From: [Synechococcus] sp. NIES-970
GTDB lineage: Bacteria > Cyanobacteriota > Cyanobacteriia > Cyanobacteriales > MRBY01
DNA: 64,000 nucleotides
Reading direction: 5' to 3'
Assembly: GCA_002356215.1 (NCBI GenBank)
Contig: AP017961.1
Span: 1 to 64,000 of the forward strand
Shown here: positions 42,825 to 52,784 of the stretch, piece by piece
Layout: each line of letters begins with the position of its first letter
How positions within the stretch are numbered: the first letter of the stretch is position 1
The notes under the pieces: generated by a model
What the model was told of the DNA's origin: nothing
Database searches by the model: none
Seen by the model: the letters and a program-made list of their open reading frames with translations, nothing else
Program-made: the position numbers and the translations under genes

Positions 42825-43946
42825 TTAATTAGTCAAATTTGAACTGTTTGCAATGATATGTAAATCAACCTGTGGCAATAGTCTTACTAATCGCTGTACG
42901 ATAGAGCCTTTAAAGAGTAATTGAAATCGGGAACGACGAGTTTCACCTAAAACAATTTGTGTGATGCGTTCTTGGAGTGCTATCTTAACAATTGTAGTTA
43001 CAATATTTGATGATTCTATCCTTATAAATTTTCCTGAAAATTCTTCACATAATCGCTTACAAGTTTCAATATGTAAGGCTTCTGGTTTTGATAAAAATTT
43101 ACCCGCAGGTGCTACAAATAACACAAATAATTGTCCATTCATATGATTAGCAATTCGAGCACCCCGGCGTAAAAGCTGAATAGAATTCGGATAAGTTGAA
43201 ATACATACTAAAACCCGTTCTCGAATATTGTAATGGAGATTTTTAGCTGCAGAGGCTGATTCTTCTTCAAGATTATCGGCAATTTCACGCAGCGCTAGTT
43301 CCCTTAGGGCAATTAAATTACTGCGACGGAAAAAATTTTGTAGAGCCTGGTCAATTTTTTCAGGTGCATAAATTTTCCCTTCTTGCAGTCGTTCTTGAAG
43401 TGTTTCTGGCGTTACATCCACCACTACAATTTCATCGGCATCATCAATTATGCGATCAGGTACACGTTCTCTTACCACAACCCCAGAAATACGATATACG
43501 AGATCATTTAAGCTTTCTAGATGTTGAATATTAACTGTTGAGTAGACATCGATTCCGGCATCTAGAATTTTTTCAACATCTTGATAACGTTTTTCTTGTT
43601 TAGAGCCGGGTATATTTGTGTGGGCTAGTTCATCTATTAATACTAACTGGGGCGATCGCCTTAAGATTTCCTCGGTATCCATTTCTTGCAATAAAACATT
43701 TCGACAATAAACCTGTTTACGAGGAATGAGCTCTAAGCCTTCAGCTTTCAGGGTTGTTTCCTCCCGCCCATGGGCTTCTAATAAGCCAATAACCACATCA
43801 AAACCATCTTGCTTGAGGGCATGTCCTTCTTCAAGCATTCGGTATGTTTTACCAACTCCAGGGGCCATACCAATAAAAATTTTGTGTTTGCCTCGACGGG
43901 GGAGTGTTTGGTAGTTAGTAGCGGCGATCGCAGTAGGGTTATACAT
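42825..43946 (-). CDS. kdpD: Short KdpD (N-terminal sensor domains only)
   Basis: A 373-residue protein equal to the N-terminal cytoplasmic part of KdpD. The KdpD ATPase domain has Walker A (GMAPGVGKTYRMLEEG) and Walker B (LVLIDELAHTNIPGS), and a universal-stress-protein domain follows (ERVLVCISTYPNSIQLLRRG; ITQIVLGETRRSRFQLLFKG). The membrane helices, GAF and kinase domains are absent; it ends naturally. Short KdpD proteins of this size are known in cyanobacteria such as Anabaena. It is last in kdpA-B-F/G-C-D and no KdpE gene follows. Confidence 0.92.
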   Translation of the reverse strand: MYNPTAIAATNYQTLPRRGKHKIFIGMAPGVGKTYRMLEEGHALKQDGFDVVIGLLEAHGREETTLKAEGLELIPRKQVYCRNVLLQEMDTEEILRRSPQLVLIDELAHTNIPGSKQEKRYQDVEKILDAGIDVYSTVNIQHLESLNDLVYRISGVVVRERVPDRIIDDADEIVVVDVTPETLQERLQEGKIYAPEKIDQALQNFFRRSNLIALRELALREIADNLEEESASAAKNLHYNIRERVLVCISTYPNSIQLLRRGARIANHMNGQLFVLFVAPAGKFLSKPEALHIETCKRLCEEFSGKFIRIESSNIVTTIVKIALQERITQIVLGETRRSRFQLLFKGSIVQRLVRLLPQVDLHIIANSSNLTN

Positions 43947-44007
43947 CTAAAAGAGCAAGGGAATAGTCGGGGAATATGTAGGCTAGAAAGCTCCTGTTCT
44001 CAAAGCT

Positions 44008-44580
44008 TTAGAGCTGATCGAGGGCCAAATTAAGGGTGACTGTATTGACAGCAGGTTCACCAAAAACTCCTAAGAATCGTCCTTCGGTATTCTGTTTAAT
44101 TAAAATTTCTAAGTCATCAGCTGAAAGATTGCGAGCAGCGGCAATCCGGTCGATTTGAGCGATCGCACTAGCAGGAGAAATGTGGGGGTCTAGGCCAGAG
44201 CCAGAACTGTAGAGCAGGTCAGCGGTCGGTTTAATATCGGCAGCTTGCAAAATTTCTGCCCTTGCTTGGGTGAGTTCTAGCAGTTCGGGGTTGCTGGGTG
44301 CGAGGTTAGTCGCTCCCGAAAGACCTGTCGGAAAAGCATCTTCACCGATGCTGTAATTAATGGCACTGGGGCGGCTCCAAAAATAGTCCTCGCGACTAAA
44401 GGCTTGACCGATCAGAGTAGAACCGATGACTTGTCCTTGGCTGTTCGTAACTAGGCTGCCATTGGCTTGGGCCGGAAAAAAGCCCTGGCCGATCACGAAA
44501 ATTAATAAAGGATAAATCAAGGCAGTGAGAAGCCAGAGAACAACTATGGTGCGGATGCTAGTAGTGATGTCTTGAATCAT
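44008..44580 (-). CDS. kdpC: K+-transporting ATPase subunit KdpC
   Basis: A 190-residue KdpC, the single-pass membrane chaperone-like subunit of the KdpFABC potassium pump. It has an N-terminal helix (IRTIVVLWLLTALIYPLLIF) and the typical motifs GSLVTNSQGQVIGSTLIGQA, FSREDYFWSRPSAINY, SGATNLAPSNPEL and SGSGLDPHISPASAIAQIDR. It lies 61 bases upstream of kdpD and after the small F/G-type gene. Confidence 0.95.
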   Translation of the reverse strand: MIQDITTSIRTIVVLWLLTALIYPLLIFVIGQGFFPAQANGSLVTNSQGQVIGSTLIGQAFSREDYFWSRPSAINYSIGEDAFPTGLSGATNLAPSNPELLELTQARAEILQAADIKPTADLLYSSGSGLDPHISPASAIAQIDRIAAARNLSADDLEILIKQNTEGRFLGVFGEPAVNTVTLNLALDQL

Positions 44581-44743
44581 GATTTTTTCAAAGAATTCGG
44601 TTTATGTGGGCAAGCTTGGAATATTTCGATCTTTTGGGTAGCTATCGTGCACTCTTCCTAGCTTTATTTGTCTAAATTTGCTGTTTTGAGCCGACTGGGT
44701 TGAATCTGCTTGTAGATCTGATCAATGATTCTTTTCTATATCA

Positions 44744-44995
44744 TCAAAATTTCTCTGGTTTCAGAATCACAGTAGTAAGATAGGCGGCAAGTCCAACGAC
44801 AACCAGACCAAGAAGACCGAGGGCATAGGCGTTGCCCCGGCTGAAATTATCAGTAGCAGCGTAGAGAGCCGGGGCGATCGCCAAGTTTAAGCACAGAGCC
44901 AGAAACAGCCCTAAAGCGATCCGGGTACGGCGTTGTAAGAGGCGCCCTAGACAGTCATTACAAATTTCAAGGGGATGCAGGGTAAATCTATTCAT
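44744..44995 (-). CDS. Small Kdp subunit (KdpF/KdpG-like)
   Basis: An 83-residue protein with two membrane helices: one after a cytoplasmic N terminus (IALGLFLALCLNLAIAPALY) and one at the C terminus (YALGLLGLVVVGLAAYLTTV, then ILKPEKF) that resembles KdpF. In Anabaena kdp operons a gene called kdpG occupies this place between kdpB and kdpC. It probably stabilises the pump. Confidence 0.75.
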   Translation of the reverse strand: MNRFTLHPLEICNDCLGRLLQRRTRIALGLFLALCLNLAIAPALYAATDNFSRGNAYALGLLGLVVVGLAAYLTTVILKPEKF

Positions 44996-45157
44996 CAGCG
45001 GATCTCCAAATGTATTTTTGGGAGTAGTAGAACGGTTTTAGCTAAAGGACATTGTCAAAACAAGGCAGGGGTTTCAAGGGAGTCGTGGCCCGATCCAGAT
45101 TGGCTTCGGTAGGTTGGTAAGTCGGATCAAGTTCCACTCGGTAAAGTTTGAGGGCTT

Positions 45158-47245
45158 CTAGGCTAGGCCAATACTGCCAACGACAAAATCGATTAGTTTG
45201 ATAGCGATAAAGGGCGCGATGACACCGCCCAGACCAAAAATCAGCATGTTGCGCTGTAACAGTTGATTGGCTGTCAGAGGACGGAACTTCACTCCTTTTA
45301 AAGCCAGAGGAATCAGAGCCGGAATAATCAGAGCGTTGTAGATGAGAGCAGACAGAACAGCCGATTGAGGGCTATTCAGCCCCATAATGTTGAGGGCGCC
45401 GATGCCCGCCGCTGCAAACATCGCTGGGATAATAGCAAAGTATTTAGCAATATCATTGGCAATGGAAAAGGTGGTCAACGCGCCGCGCGTAATCAGCAGT
45501 TGCTTACCAATCGTCACTAGATCAATCAGCTTGGTGGGGTCAGAGTCAAGATCGACCATATTGGCAGCTTCTTTAGCAGCCTGGGTGCCGGAGTTCATCG
45601 CCAAACCCACATTGGCTTGGGCCAGAGCCGGAGCATCGTTGGTGCCGTCCCCCGTCATGGCTACCAGTTTGCCTTGTGCCTGTTCCGCCTGAATGACCTG
45701 AATTTTGTCCTCAGGGGTAGCCTCAGCAACAAAGTCATCGACACCAGCTTCACGGGCAATCACTTCAGCGGTGATGCGGTTATCCCCTGTCAACATGACG
45801 GTACGAACTCCCATCCGCCGCAGTTGGTCAAACCGTTCATGAATGCCGGATTTGATGATGTCTTTTAGGTAGATTACCCCATAAATTTCGTCATCTTGGC
45901 AGAGGGCAAGGGGTGTACCGCCTAAGCGAGAAACCCGCTCAAAAGCTTGATCTAGAGTTTCAGGGACTGTACCACCACGGGATCTTACAAAGCCGCGGAT
46001 TGCATCCACCGCCCCTTTGCGAATTTCGCCACCATCGGGTAAATTTGTGCCGCTCATGCGGGTACGAGCAGAGAAGTCTACTGCTTCCGCCGTATCTTTG
46101 TCGAAGGCGATCGCGGCTCCTTGCTGCTGCGCTAATCGCACAATGGACTTTCCTTCAGGGGTTGTGTCAAAAATACTGGCAGCCAGTGCGACCGACGCGA
46201 CTGTTTTTAGACTATGACCGTTGAGAGGAATAAATTCTTCGGCTAGACGATTACCTAGGGTAATGGTGCCAGTTTTATCTAACACCAGAGTATTGATGTC
46301 ACCGCAGGCTTCGACCGCTCGACCAGAGGTGGCAACAACATTGAATTGGGCGACGCGATCCATCCCGGCAATGCCGATTGCACTCAGCAATCCGCCGATC
46401 GTGGTGGGAATCAGGGCCACTAGCAACGCGATTAGGGTGGCAACGCTTACAGGGCTACCAATATAGGCGGCTGGGGTTGGTAGAGTAGCAATGACAATTA
46501 AAAAAACTAGGGTTAGCACTGCCAGCAGCACCGTCAGGGCAATTTCGTTGGGAGTCTTACTGCGCTCAGCACCTTCTACTAGGGCAATCATACGATCAAT
46601 AAAGCCTTTACCCGGGTCAGCAGTCACCTGAATCGTCAGCTCATCGGAAATAATCTTGGTACCACCCGTGACAGAACTGGCTACATCTGAGCCTGCTTCC
46701 TTTAGCACTGGAGCGGATTCTCCAGTAATTGCCGATTCGTCCACGGAAGCCACCCCATCCAACACTTCCCCGTCGGCAGGGATGATATCGCCTGCGATCA
46801 CTTTAATGCGATCGCCCCGGCTCAAACTGGTGGAATAAACCTCCTCAATGGAGCCATTAGCCAAAATTTTGCGAGCGGTTGTCTCTGACTTCGTAGAGCG
46901 CAGCGCATCCGCCTGAGCCTTACCACGACCTTCGGCCACTGCTTCAGCGAAGTTAGCGAAGACAACGGTAAAGAAAAGAATGATGGCGATCAAACCATTA
47001 AACAGCGCCGAATTATCGGGCACTGGGCCAAAGAGTCCGGGATTAAAGGTCAGCAAAATCGTGATGATCGTGCCCACCCACACCACAAACATGACGGGGT
47101 TTTTGACGATCACGCGCGGATCAAGCTTGTAAAACGCTTCCTTGAAGGCCCGCTGATAAAGACCCGATTGATCGACTTTTGGGGTGTGTCGTCGCTCCTC
47201 ACGGGGGCCACCCGGTTGATGGCGGGGTTGTATGGAACTGGTCAT
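45158..47245 (-). CDS. kdpB: K+-transporting P-type ATPase subunit KdpB
   Basis: The 695-residue catalytic subunit. It carries the P-type motifs: ITGESAPV (actuator), [11 protein letters not shown] (phosphorylated Asp), [10 protein letters not shown] in the nucleotide domain, MLTGDN and [15 protein letters not shown] (hinge). A disordered lead of about 25 residues precedes the family core. It lies 64 bases downstream of kdpA. The 160 bases to the next gene contain a short open frame of doubtful meaning. Confidence 0.96.
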   Translation of the reverse strand: MTSSIQPRHQPGGPREERRHTPKVDQSGLYQRAFKEAFYKLDPRVIVKNPVMFVVWVGTIITILLTFNPGLFGPVPDNSALFNGLIAIILFFTVVFANFAEAVAEGRGKAQADALRSTKSETTARKILANGSIEEVYSTSLSRGDRIKVIAGDIIPADGEVLDGVASVDESAITGESAPVLKEAGSDVASSVTGGTKIISDELTIQVTADPGKGFIDRMIALVEGAERSKTPNEIALTVLLAVLTLVFLIVIATLPTPAAYIGSPVSVATLIALLVALIPTTIGGLLSAIGIAGMDRVAQFNVVATSGRAVEACGDINTLVLDKTGTITLGNRLAEEFIPLNGHSLKTVASVALAASIFDTTPEGKSIVRLAQQQGAAIAFDKDTAEAVDFSARTRMSGTNLPDGGEIRKGAVDAIRGFVRSRGGTVPETLDQAFERVSRLGGTPLALCQDDEIYGVIYLKDIIKSGIHERFDQLRRMGVRTVMLTGDNRITAEVIAREAGVDDFVAEATPEDKIQVIQAEQAQGKLVAMTGDGTNDAPALAQANVGLAMNSGTQAAKEAANMVDLDSDPTKLIDLVTIGKQLLITRGALTTFSIANDIAKYFAIIPAMFAAAGIGALNIMGLNSPQSAVLSALIYNALIIPALIPLALKGVKFRPLTANQLLQRNMLIFGLGGVIAPFIAIKLIDFVVGSIGLA

Positions 47246-47309
47246 GGCTAGTAATGGGTTAAGAAACTAAAGATTAACGGTGTTCAGCGAAGCAATTACT
47301 CATCAAGGG

Positions 47310-49016
47310 TTAGAGCCCAGCCGTAACTTCAGCGGCGGCTTTGGCGATCGCAAACCCTTCCGCAATCGGTCCCAATGCCAGCACCGGTAAGAAAGTTAAT
47401 GCGCCAAGAATGAGGATGGTGCCTGCGGTCACGCCCGTAAACAAAAAGCTGTCAGTATAAAGAGTGCCTGCTGTTTCTGGGACCGGTTGTTTCTGGGCCA
47501 TGCTGTCGGCCAGGTAGATGAGGGCAATCATGGGCATGTAACGACCAATGACTAACGAAAAGCTCGTGCTTAGGTTCCACCAGAGGGTGTTATCTCCTAA
47601 GCCTTCAAAGCCAGAACCATTATTTGCAGCGGCAGAAGCATATTCATAAATCACTTGGGACATGCCATGGAAGCTGGGGTTGCTGATACCCCCCAAGGTT
47701 TCGGGAAAAGCCAGGGTAATCGCACCGGGGATCAAGATGGCGATCGGGTGAGCCAGTAGGATGATGCTAGAGAGGACGATTTCTCGCTTTTCGATCTTGC
47801 GACTGAGAAATTCGGGGGTGCGCCCAACCATTAACCCGGTCAAGAAAACAGTCAGAATCAGAAAGACGAACAGATAAGCAGTACCTGTACCCTGTCCTCC
47901 CCAAATAATTTGTAGAAATATATCTGAGAGCGTCGCAAATCCCCCAGGCGGCATCAGAGAATCGTGCATCCCGTTGACCGCACCGCACATAGTTCCGGTC
48001 GTAGACACCGCCCAGAGGGCTGTGAGTGCCCAGCCAAAGCGCACTTCTTTACCTTCTAGGTTGGGCGCTTGTTCTCCCAGAATACTGTTCACCAGCGGAT
48101 TACCAACATACTCACCGTAGGCAGCAATGCCGATCATGAGGGCATAGAAGATGAAGACCATACCAAAAATTAGCCAGCCCTGGCGAGGTTTGCGCGCCAT
48201 AATGCCATAGGTCAAAATCAATCCTGCTGGAATAATCAGCATGATGATGTTGGTAAACAGATTTACAAAGTTATTGGGGTTTTCGTAGGGGTGAGCCGAG
48301 TTGGTGCCAAAAAAGCCGCCACCATTTTCGCCTAGCTCCTTGATAATCTCAAAGTGCGCGACCGGGCCCCGGGCAATGTATTGAGTTGCACCTTCTAAGG
48401 TTTGGGCAACGGCTGGCCCGGCAAATGTCTCCGGTACACCAGCAATCACTAGGACGATCGCCCCCACAATTGAAATTGGCAGCAAGATTCGGGTGATTGC
48501 CAAGGTCATGTCAATGTAAAAGTTGCCTAGGGGATTCCCCGTTAGACCGCGGATAAAGGCGATCGCCACCGCAATCCCTGTTGCTGCCGAAGTAAACATC
48601 AAAAAGCCCAGCGCCCCTACCTGAGAAAAGTAGCTGTAGGTGGTTTCACCTGAATAATGCTGCTGATTTGTATTGGTGACAAACGAAATAGCAGTGTGCA
48701 AGGCTAAATGCCAACTAGGGGCATCCAGATTAGTCGGATTTAGGGGCAGCGACCCTTGCAATAGAAAGATGAAAAAAACTAAAACCCCCATCATCAGATT
48801 GCTGACCAGCACTGCACTGACGTAGCGAGCCCCTGTCATCGAAGACTGATTAGCAAAGCCTCCAAGGGCAAAGAGCAACCGCTCTAATGGGATAGCAATA
48901 GGATCGAGCAGGGTTCTCTGTCCCATAAAAACCCGTGCCATATACCTGCCTAAAAAAGGCGCAACTGCCAACAAAATTGCCAAGGCGATCGCCAACTGAA
49001 AAAATCCTTGGATCAT
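47310..49016 (-). CDS. kdpA: K+-transporting ATPase subunit KdpA
   Basis: The 568-residue potassium channel-like subunit with ten membrane helices. Selectivity-loop motifs are present: [50 protein letters not shown] and ANNGSGFEG. The ATG at 49016 is chosen; an in-frame GTG lies at 49025. First gene of the operon, it should be induced by potassium shortage. Confidence 0.95.
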   Translation of the reverse strand: MIQGFFQLAIALAILLAVAPFLGRYMARVFMGQRTLLDPIAIPLERLLFALGGFANQSSMTGARYVSAVLVSNLMMGVLVFFIFLLQGSLPLNPTNLDAPSWHLALHTAISFVTNTNQQHYSGETTYSYFSQVGALGFLMFTSAATGIAVAIAFIRGLTGNPLGNFYIDMTLAITRILLPISIVGAIVLVIAGVPETFAGPAVAQTLEGATQYIARGPVAHFEIIKELGENGGGFFGTNSAHPYENPNNFVNLFTNIIMLIIPAGLILTYGIMARKPRQGWLIFGMVFIFYALMIGIAAYGEYVGNPLVNSILGEQAPNLEGKEVRFGWALTALWAVSTTGTMCGAVNGMHDSLMPPGGFATLSDIFLQIIWGGQGTGTAYLFVFLILTVFLTGLMVGRTPEFLSRKIEKREIVLSSIILLAHPIAILIPGAITLAFPETLGGISNPSFHGMSQVIYEYASAAANNGSGFEGLGDNTLWWNLSTSFSLVIGRYMPMIALIYLADSMAQKQPVPETAGTLYTDSFLFTGVTAGTILILGALTFLPVLALGPIAEGFAIAKAAAEVTAGL

Positions 49017-49508
49017 AAAAAGCACCCAACTAATAACACAAAGAATTCCAAAATTAAGGTTGCTATAAAAAAAAGCTATTCGGAAGTATTTAAAATCATT
49101 AATTTTGCTCTTAAATACCTCAGATTGGGAAATTTTTATCTGAAAACTTCTAACTGTTTCTCTTTAGATTTGGGAGATCAGAGAGATTTTTGAGAATTTT
49201 TTTAGACTGTCCCAAAAACCAAACAATTGGAATAAATTTACTTCCAGGACTAACTTAAAAATATTAAACAGTTCTATTATTTTGTCTTTTAAACAGCTTT
49301 GACAAGGTATAGGAACACATTTACCGAGAATTTATATTTCAAAGACTAAACAAAAAGCTTAAAAGTGTTTAGAGATATTTAGTTTAAATAAACAAACGAC
49401 TACATCATTTGATATAGATCTAATCTAATAACTCAGTCCAGCTCTTAAAATAGATTGATAAATAATCCAAGTCATTCGCTGTTGATTAACTATTTTCAAT
49501 AATTTTCT
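49017..49508. other. Divergent control region of kdp and the kinase-regulator pair
   Basis: Almost 500 very A/T-rich bases between kdpA (leftward) and a histidine kinase gene (rightward). Promoters of both must be here. I could not pick out a dyad or direct repeat convincing enough to call an operator. Confidence 0.5.
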
Positions 49509-50636
49509 ATGCTCCGGTCTAGATCTATGTCCTATTTTGATCAGTTAATCCAGGTTCGTCACCACATTCACTGGCTGATTGGGACGATTTTTGTTTTAGT
49601 CATCTTGCTGGAGTACAGTACGCCGCCCCCCTATGTTTTTGGATATTTGTACATCGGGGCAGTACTGATTGCTAGTATCCGGCTCAATCGTCAAGCCACG
49701 ATTTTTGTGACTTCTATGGCAATTGTTTGCACTTTACTGAATCTACTGATTCCAGGGGTCGAAATCGTAACTCCTGCTACCGTCGCCAATCGGGTGATTA
49801 CTGTCTTGGCCCTGGGGGTTACAGGTTGGCTTGGCGATCGCCTACAAACTTACGAGCAGGCCATTACGCAACAACGGTTACAAATCCAGGCCCAGGAAAA
49901 ACTCGCCCAAATGCGCGAAGATTTTGTCTCGACCCTCACCCATGATTTGAAAACACCGTTACTCGGGGCTCTAGAAACATTACAAGCATTGCGTAGTGGA
50001 AACTTTGGCCCGGTTTCCCTGGCCCAACACCGCGTTTTTGATGTCATGACCCGCAGTCACCAGAAAACGCTGCAACTGGTTGAGACTTTAATGGACATTT
50101 ATCACAATGATGCTGAAGGACTTAAACTTTATCCCCAACGACTTGATCTTTTAGTCCTGGCAGAGGAGACTATCACTGATGTTCTTCCCTTGGCAACATC
50201 ACGGCAGATCCACCTGCGCGTCAGGGATAAAAATTCAGATTTTCGGCGGTCCTATTATGTCAATGGGGATGCACTGCAACTTTCAAGGGTGTTGGTTAAT
50301 CTGCTGTCCAATGCGATTAACCATTCGCGGCGAGGGAGTTCCGTTGAAGTCGTGATTGGGTCTGATCGAGGTTATTATCAGGTGCAAATCATTGATGAGG
50401 GACAGGGCATTCCCAGTGATGAGCTACCACACCTGTTTGATCGCTTCTACCAGGGCCAAGGCGATCGCCAGGCTAAAGGAACAGGATTAGGACTCTACCT
50501 CAGCCGCCAAATTATAGAGGCCCATCATGGTGAAATCTGGGCAGAATCTTACTCTCAAGGCGCAGTCTTTGCTTTTCGGCTACCTGCCTACATGGATCAA
50601 TTACCTGGCCCCACTACCGGCAAAATGATTGCATGA
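49509..50636 (+). CDS. Membrane sensor histidine kinase
   Basis: A 375-residue kinase. Three or four membrane helices fill the first 115 residues (WLIGTIFVLVILLEYSTPPP; FVTSMAIVCTLLNLLIPGVE), then a coiled helix, HisKA (DFVSTLTHDLKTPLLGALET) and HATPase boxes (LLNLLS-like LVNLLSNAINHS, DEGQGIPSDE, GTGLGLYLSR). Its stop overlaps the regulator start (ATGA). It is divergent from kdpA and may sense the membrane or potassium state. A second ATG lies at 49527. Confidence 0.9.
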   Translation: MLRSRSMSYFDQLIQVRHHIHWLIGTIFVLVILLEYSTPPPYVFGYLYIGAVLIASIRLNRQATIFVTSMAIVCTLLNLLIPGVEIVTPATVANRVITVLALGVTGWLGDRLQTYEQAITQQRLQIQAQEKLAQMREDFVSTLTHDLKTPLLGALETLQALRSGNFGPVSLAQHRVFDVMTRSHQKTLQLVETLMDIYHNDAEGLKLYPQRLDLLVLAEETITDVLPLATSRQIHLRVRDKNSDFRRSYYVNGDALQLSRVLVNLLSNAINHSRRGSSVEVVIGSDRGYYQVQIIDEGQGIPSDELPHLFDRFYQGQGDRQAKGTGLGLYLSRQIIEAHHGEIWAESYSQGAVFAFRLPAYMDQLPGPTTGKMIA

Positions 50637-51328
50637 CCTTACCCCTCAGAGTTTTGTTAATTGAAGATGACGAACTATTTCGCCTAGGCCTAGCTACGCG
50701 GCTACAACAAGAGCCCCTGTTAGAAATCATCGCTGAAGCCGAAGACGGTGAAACCGCCCTTAGCCTAGTGACCCAGCAAGAATTTGATATTGTGATTTTA
50801 GATGTGGGCTTACCAGGTATCGGCGGCGTGGAAACCTGTCGACAGATCAAACAACTATTGCCCCATTTACCTATTTTGGTGTTAACGTCCCATTCTCAGC
50901 CAACCTTAATTCATCGGCTTATTGAAGCCCAAGCTCAGGGCTACTGCCTCAAAGGAGTTGCGGCTGAATCTTTGATTTTAGCGATTCAATCAATTGCAGC
51001 TGGTGCTTCCTGGTGGGATGCACAGGCGACCAAACAAATCCACACCCAATTTCAACAGTCCCCTGCTGAGATAACTCAAAGTGCCCTGCTTCAGGGGAAT
51101 CCTCTCACCCAACGAGAACATGAAATTCTGGCTCTGATCGCCAAGGGTAAAAGCAACTCTGAAATTGCCGAAACTCTCTACATTGCAGCGGGTACTGTGC
51201 GTGTTCATGTCCACGCCATTTTACAAAAACTAGAGGCTCGCGATCGCACCCAGGCAGTTATCATCGCCCTACGGCAGGGCCTAATTAAGACCGAGAGTAC
51301 ACCTCCAAATCCAGAGATTGATCGCTAA
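50633..51328 (+). CDS. NarL/LuxR-type response regulator
   Basis: A 231-residue regulator. The receiver has the acidic pair (LLIEDDELF), phospho-Asp in IVILDVGLPGI, Thr/Ser in VLTSHSQ and Lys in YCLKGV. The C-terminal LuxR HTH reads LTQREHEILALIAKGKSNSE, then IAETLYIAAGTVRVHVHAIL. Coupled to the kinase by ATGA. A terminator follows at 51458. It is a candidate for the missing kdp regulator, by position only. Confidence 0.93.
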   Translation: MTLPLRVLLIEDDELFRLGLATRLQQEPLLEIIAEAEDGETALSLVTQQEFDIVILDVGLPGIGGVETCRQIKQLLPHLPILVLTSHSQPTLIHRLIEAQAQGYCLKGVAAESLILAIQSIAAGASWWDAQATKQIHTQFQQSPAEITQSALLQGNPLTQREHEILALIAKGKSNSEIAETLYIAAGTVRVHVHAILQKLEARDRTQAVIIALRQGLIKTESTPPNPEIDR

Positions 51329-51436
51329 ACCCAATATCTAGGGCATCAGGAGGGTTTCAGGCCTGAACAGTTGGCTGCTGCCCATGGATGATGGCTGACG
51401 AAAAGGCGATCGCCCAAGACTTTTTAACAATATGAC

Positions 51437-51574
51437 CAGTTAAAAAGTCAACAAGTTAACAAGCCAAAAATATGGCTTGTTTTTCTAAAATCAATCCCAC
51501 TGCCCTTAATGTCATGGGTATTGCAATTTTTATGCTAGACTTTTTGGCAAGTCAACTTGTTATATTGTTGACTT
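51437..51574. repeat. Octamer repeats in the parA upstream region
   Basis: A contiguous 8-bp array runs CAGTTAAA, AAGTCAAC, AAGTTAAC, AAGCCAAA at 51437-51468. Another AAGTCAAC lies at 51549-51556, exactly 13 octamers downstream of the first, and an inverted copy, GTTGACTT, at 51567-51574. The same octamer forms a longer array inside the gene after parA. It is the likely binding site of that ribbon-helix-helix partner for repression of parA or as part of the centromere. Confidence 0.75.
51458..51485 (+). terminator. Intrinsic terminator after the response regulator
   Basis: A 9-bp perfect stem (AACAAGCCA at 51458-51466 and TGGCTTGTT at 51473-51481) with loop AAAATA, followed by TTTTC-type sequence. 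It lies 130 bases after the regulator stop and overlaps the end of the octamer array. Confidence 0.6.
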
Positions 51575-51601
51575 CTTAGCTTTCCAACTGGTCAAAAAGT
51601 T

Positions 51602-52345
51602 ATGATCATCGCGCTTTGTAATCAAAAAGGAGGGGTCAGTAAAACCACCTCTACGATTTGCCTGGGAGGACTTTTAGCGGAGTCTGCCAAGGTCCTACTC
51701 ATTGATTTAGATCCCCAAGGGAATTTGACAACGGGGTTAGGGATCGAAGTGGAGGATGATCAACTCACTGCCTATGAGGTCATCACGGAACAATGTTCCA
51801 CTGCGGCGGCGATCGCCCCCACGAAGATCAAAAATCTCGATCTTTTGCCTGCGGATATCAGCCTTGCCAAAGGAGAAACAGAAATTCTCGGTAAGGTCGG
51901 CAATTTTTGTTTATTAAAAGAACAACTCGAAACCGTCTTTGATCAATACGATCATATTTTGATTGATTGCCCCCCATCCCTCGGCTTACTGACAATTAAT
52001 GCCTTAACCGTCGCGGATCAGGTGTTGGTTCCGGTGCAATGTCAATTTTTCGCCCTTAAGGGATTAGCTGCTCTACTCGAAACAATTGAATCAGTCAAAA
52101 AACGACTGAACCCAAACATCGATATTCTGGGGGTGCTACCGACGATGTTCGAGCAAACAGTCATGGCACGGGATGTGATTACTTCTCTCGAAAAGCGATT
52201 TGGCAAAAGCTTAGTGTTTCCTGCTGTCCCGAAATCAGTGCGCTTTGCAGAATCGAATTTAGCCGGAGAACCGATTCACCTCTATGTCAACGAGCACAAA
52301 TTAATTTATCCCTACAAATCAATTATTAAAGCAATGGAGGCCTAA
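51602..52345 (+). CDS. parA: ParA family partition ATPase
   Basis: A 247-residue ParA of the small type without an N-terminal HTH. It has the deviant Walker A KGGVSKTTS, VLLIDLDPQGNLT (Walker A-prime) and HILIDCPPSLGLL (Walker B). It drives segregation of plasmid copies on the nucleoid together with the DNA-binding partner encoded four bases downstream. Absence of an HTH implies that the partner does the repression, fitting the octamers in front of the gene. Confidence 0.95.
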   Translation: MIIALCNQKGGVSKTTSTICLGGLLAESAKVLLIDLDPQGNLTTGLGIEVEDDQLTAYEVITEQCSTAAAIAPTKIKNLDLLPADISLAKGETEILGKVGNFCLLKEQLETVFDQYDHILIDCPPSLGLLTINALTVADQVLVPVQCQFFALKGLAALLETIESVKKRLNPNIDILGVLPTMFEQTVMARDVITSLEKRFGKSLVFPAVPKSVRFAESNLAGEPIHLYVNEHKLIYPYKSIIKAMEA

Positions 52346-52348
52346 ACC

Positions 52349-52741
52349 ATGGCACAACGAAAAATCCGACTGACTGACCATGATCCACTAGAATCTAAGA
52401 CTGACAGTGTTTTGAGCAGTTTTTCTGCACCAAAACAAGTCAACTTTTTAGAAAGTCAACAACCTAACAAGTCAACCAGTCAACAGGCTAAAAAGTCAGG
52501 AAGCCGGCAAGTCAACCAGTCTAGTCAGACTCGATTGAAAAAAGCAACCTATCAAATTGACGACTCGGTGATTGAGCGCTTGGATCGGACTTATCTGCAA
52601 ATGAGTTTGGATCGGGGTAAGCAGGCAACTCCCTATAAGGAGGTTTTAGTGGAAACGGCGATCGCCTATTTTCTAGATCAGCTTGAGGAAAATCCGGATC
52701 TGATTGAGCAGGCTTTGGGTCGGCAGGAGAATCGAGGTTAA
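52349..52741 (+). CDS. ParA partner, ribbon-helix-helix type (ParB-like)
   Basis: A 130-residue protein. Residues 1-65 are polar and probably unstructured (Ser, Gln, Asn and Lys-rich). Residues 66-115 look like a ribbon-helix-helix domain: KATYQIDDSVIERLDRTYLQ, then TPYKEVLVETAIAYFLDQLE. It would bind the plasmid centromere and activate ParA. Strikingly, the DNA for the disordered part contains an array of 8-bp repeats, see the repeat at 52437. Other residues of classical ParB are absent, so it belongs with the ParG/omega kind by design, not by proven homology. Confidence 0.8.
   Translation: MAQRKIRLTDHDPLESKTDSVLSSFSAPKQVNFLESQQPNKSTSQQAKKSGSRQVNQSSQTRLKKATYQIDDSVIERLDRTYLQMSLDRGKQATPYKEVLVETAIAYFLDQLEENPDLIEQALGRQENRG
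52437..52524. repeat. 8-bp periodic array inside the ParA partner gene
   Basis: Eleven successive octamers read AAGTCAAC, TTTTTAGA, AAGTCAAC, AACCTAAC, AAGTCAAC, CAGTCAAC, AGGCTAAA, AAGTCAGG, AAGCCGGC, AAGTCAAC, CAGTCTAG. Four are identical and most others share AGTC or CTAA at fixed places, all in strict 8-bp register. Because 8 is not divisible by 3, the array is not a protein repeat; it looks like a DNA binding-site array (candidate parS) that the gene tolerates in an unstructured region. Confidence 0.8.
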
Positions 52742-52784
52742 GAATTGAATTAGCCCAGATGACATATGATTTCAAAGAAAAAAT

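Noticed and set aside
45001-45157. Small minus-strand frame after kdpB (ends PCFDNVL)
   Set aside because: It overlaps the kdpB stop, lacks a start codon of its own and resembles no Kdp subunit; the gene at 44744 fills the KdpF/G place.
52437-52524. Possible CRISPR-like array
   Set aside because: Units are 8 bp without spacers and lie inside a gene; CRISPR repeats are 23-47 bp with unique spacers.
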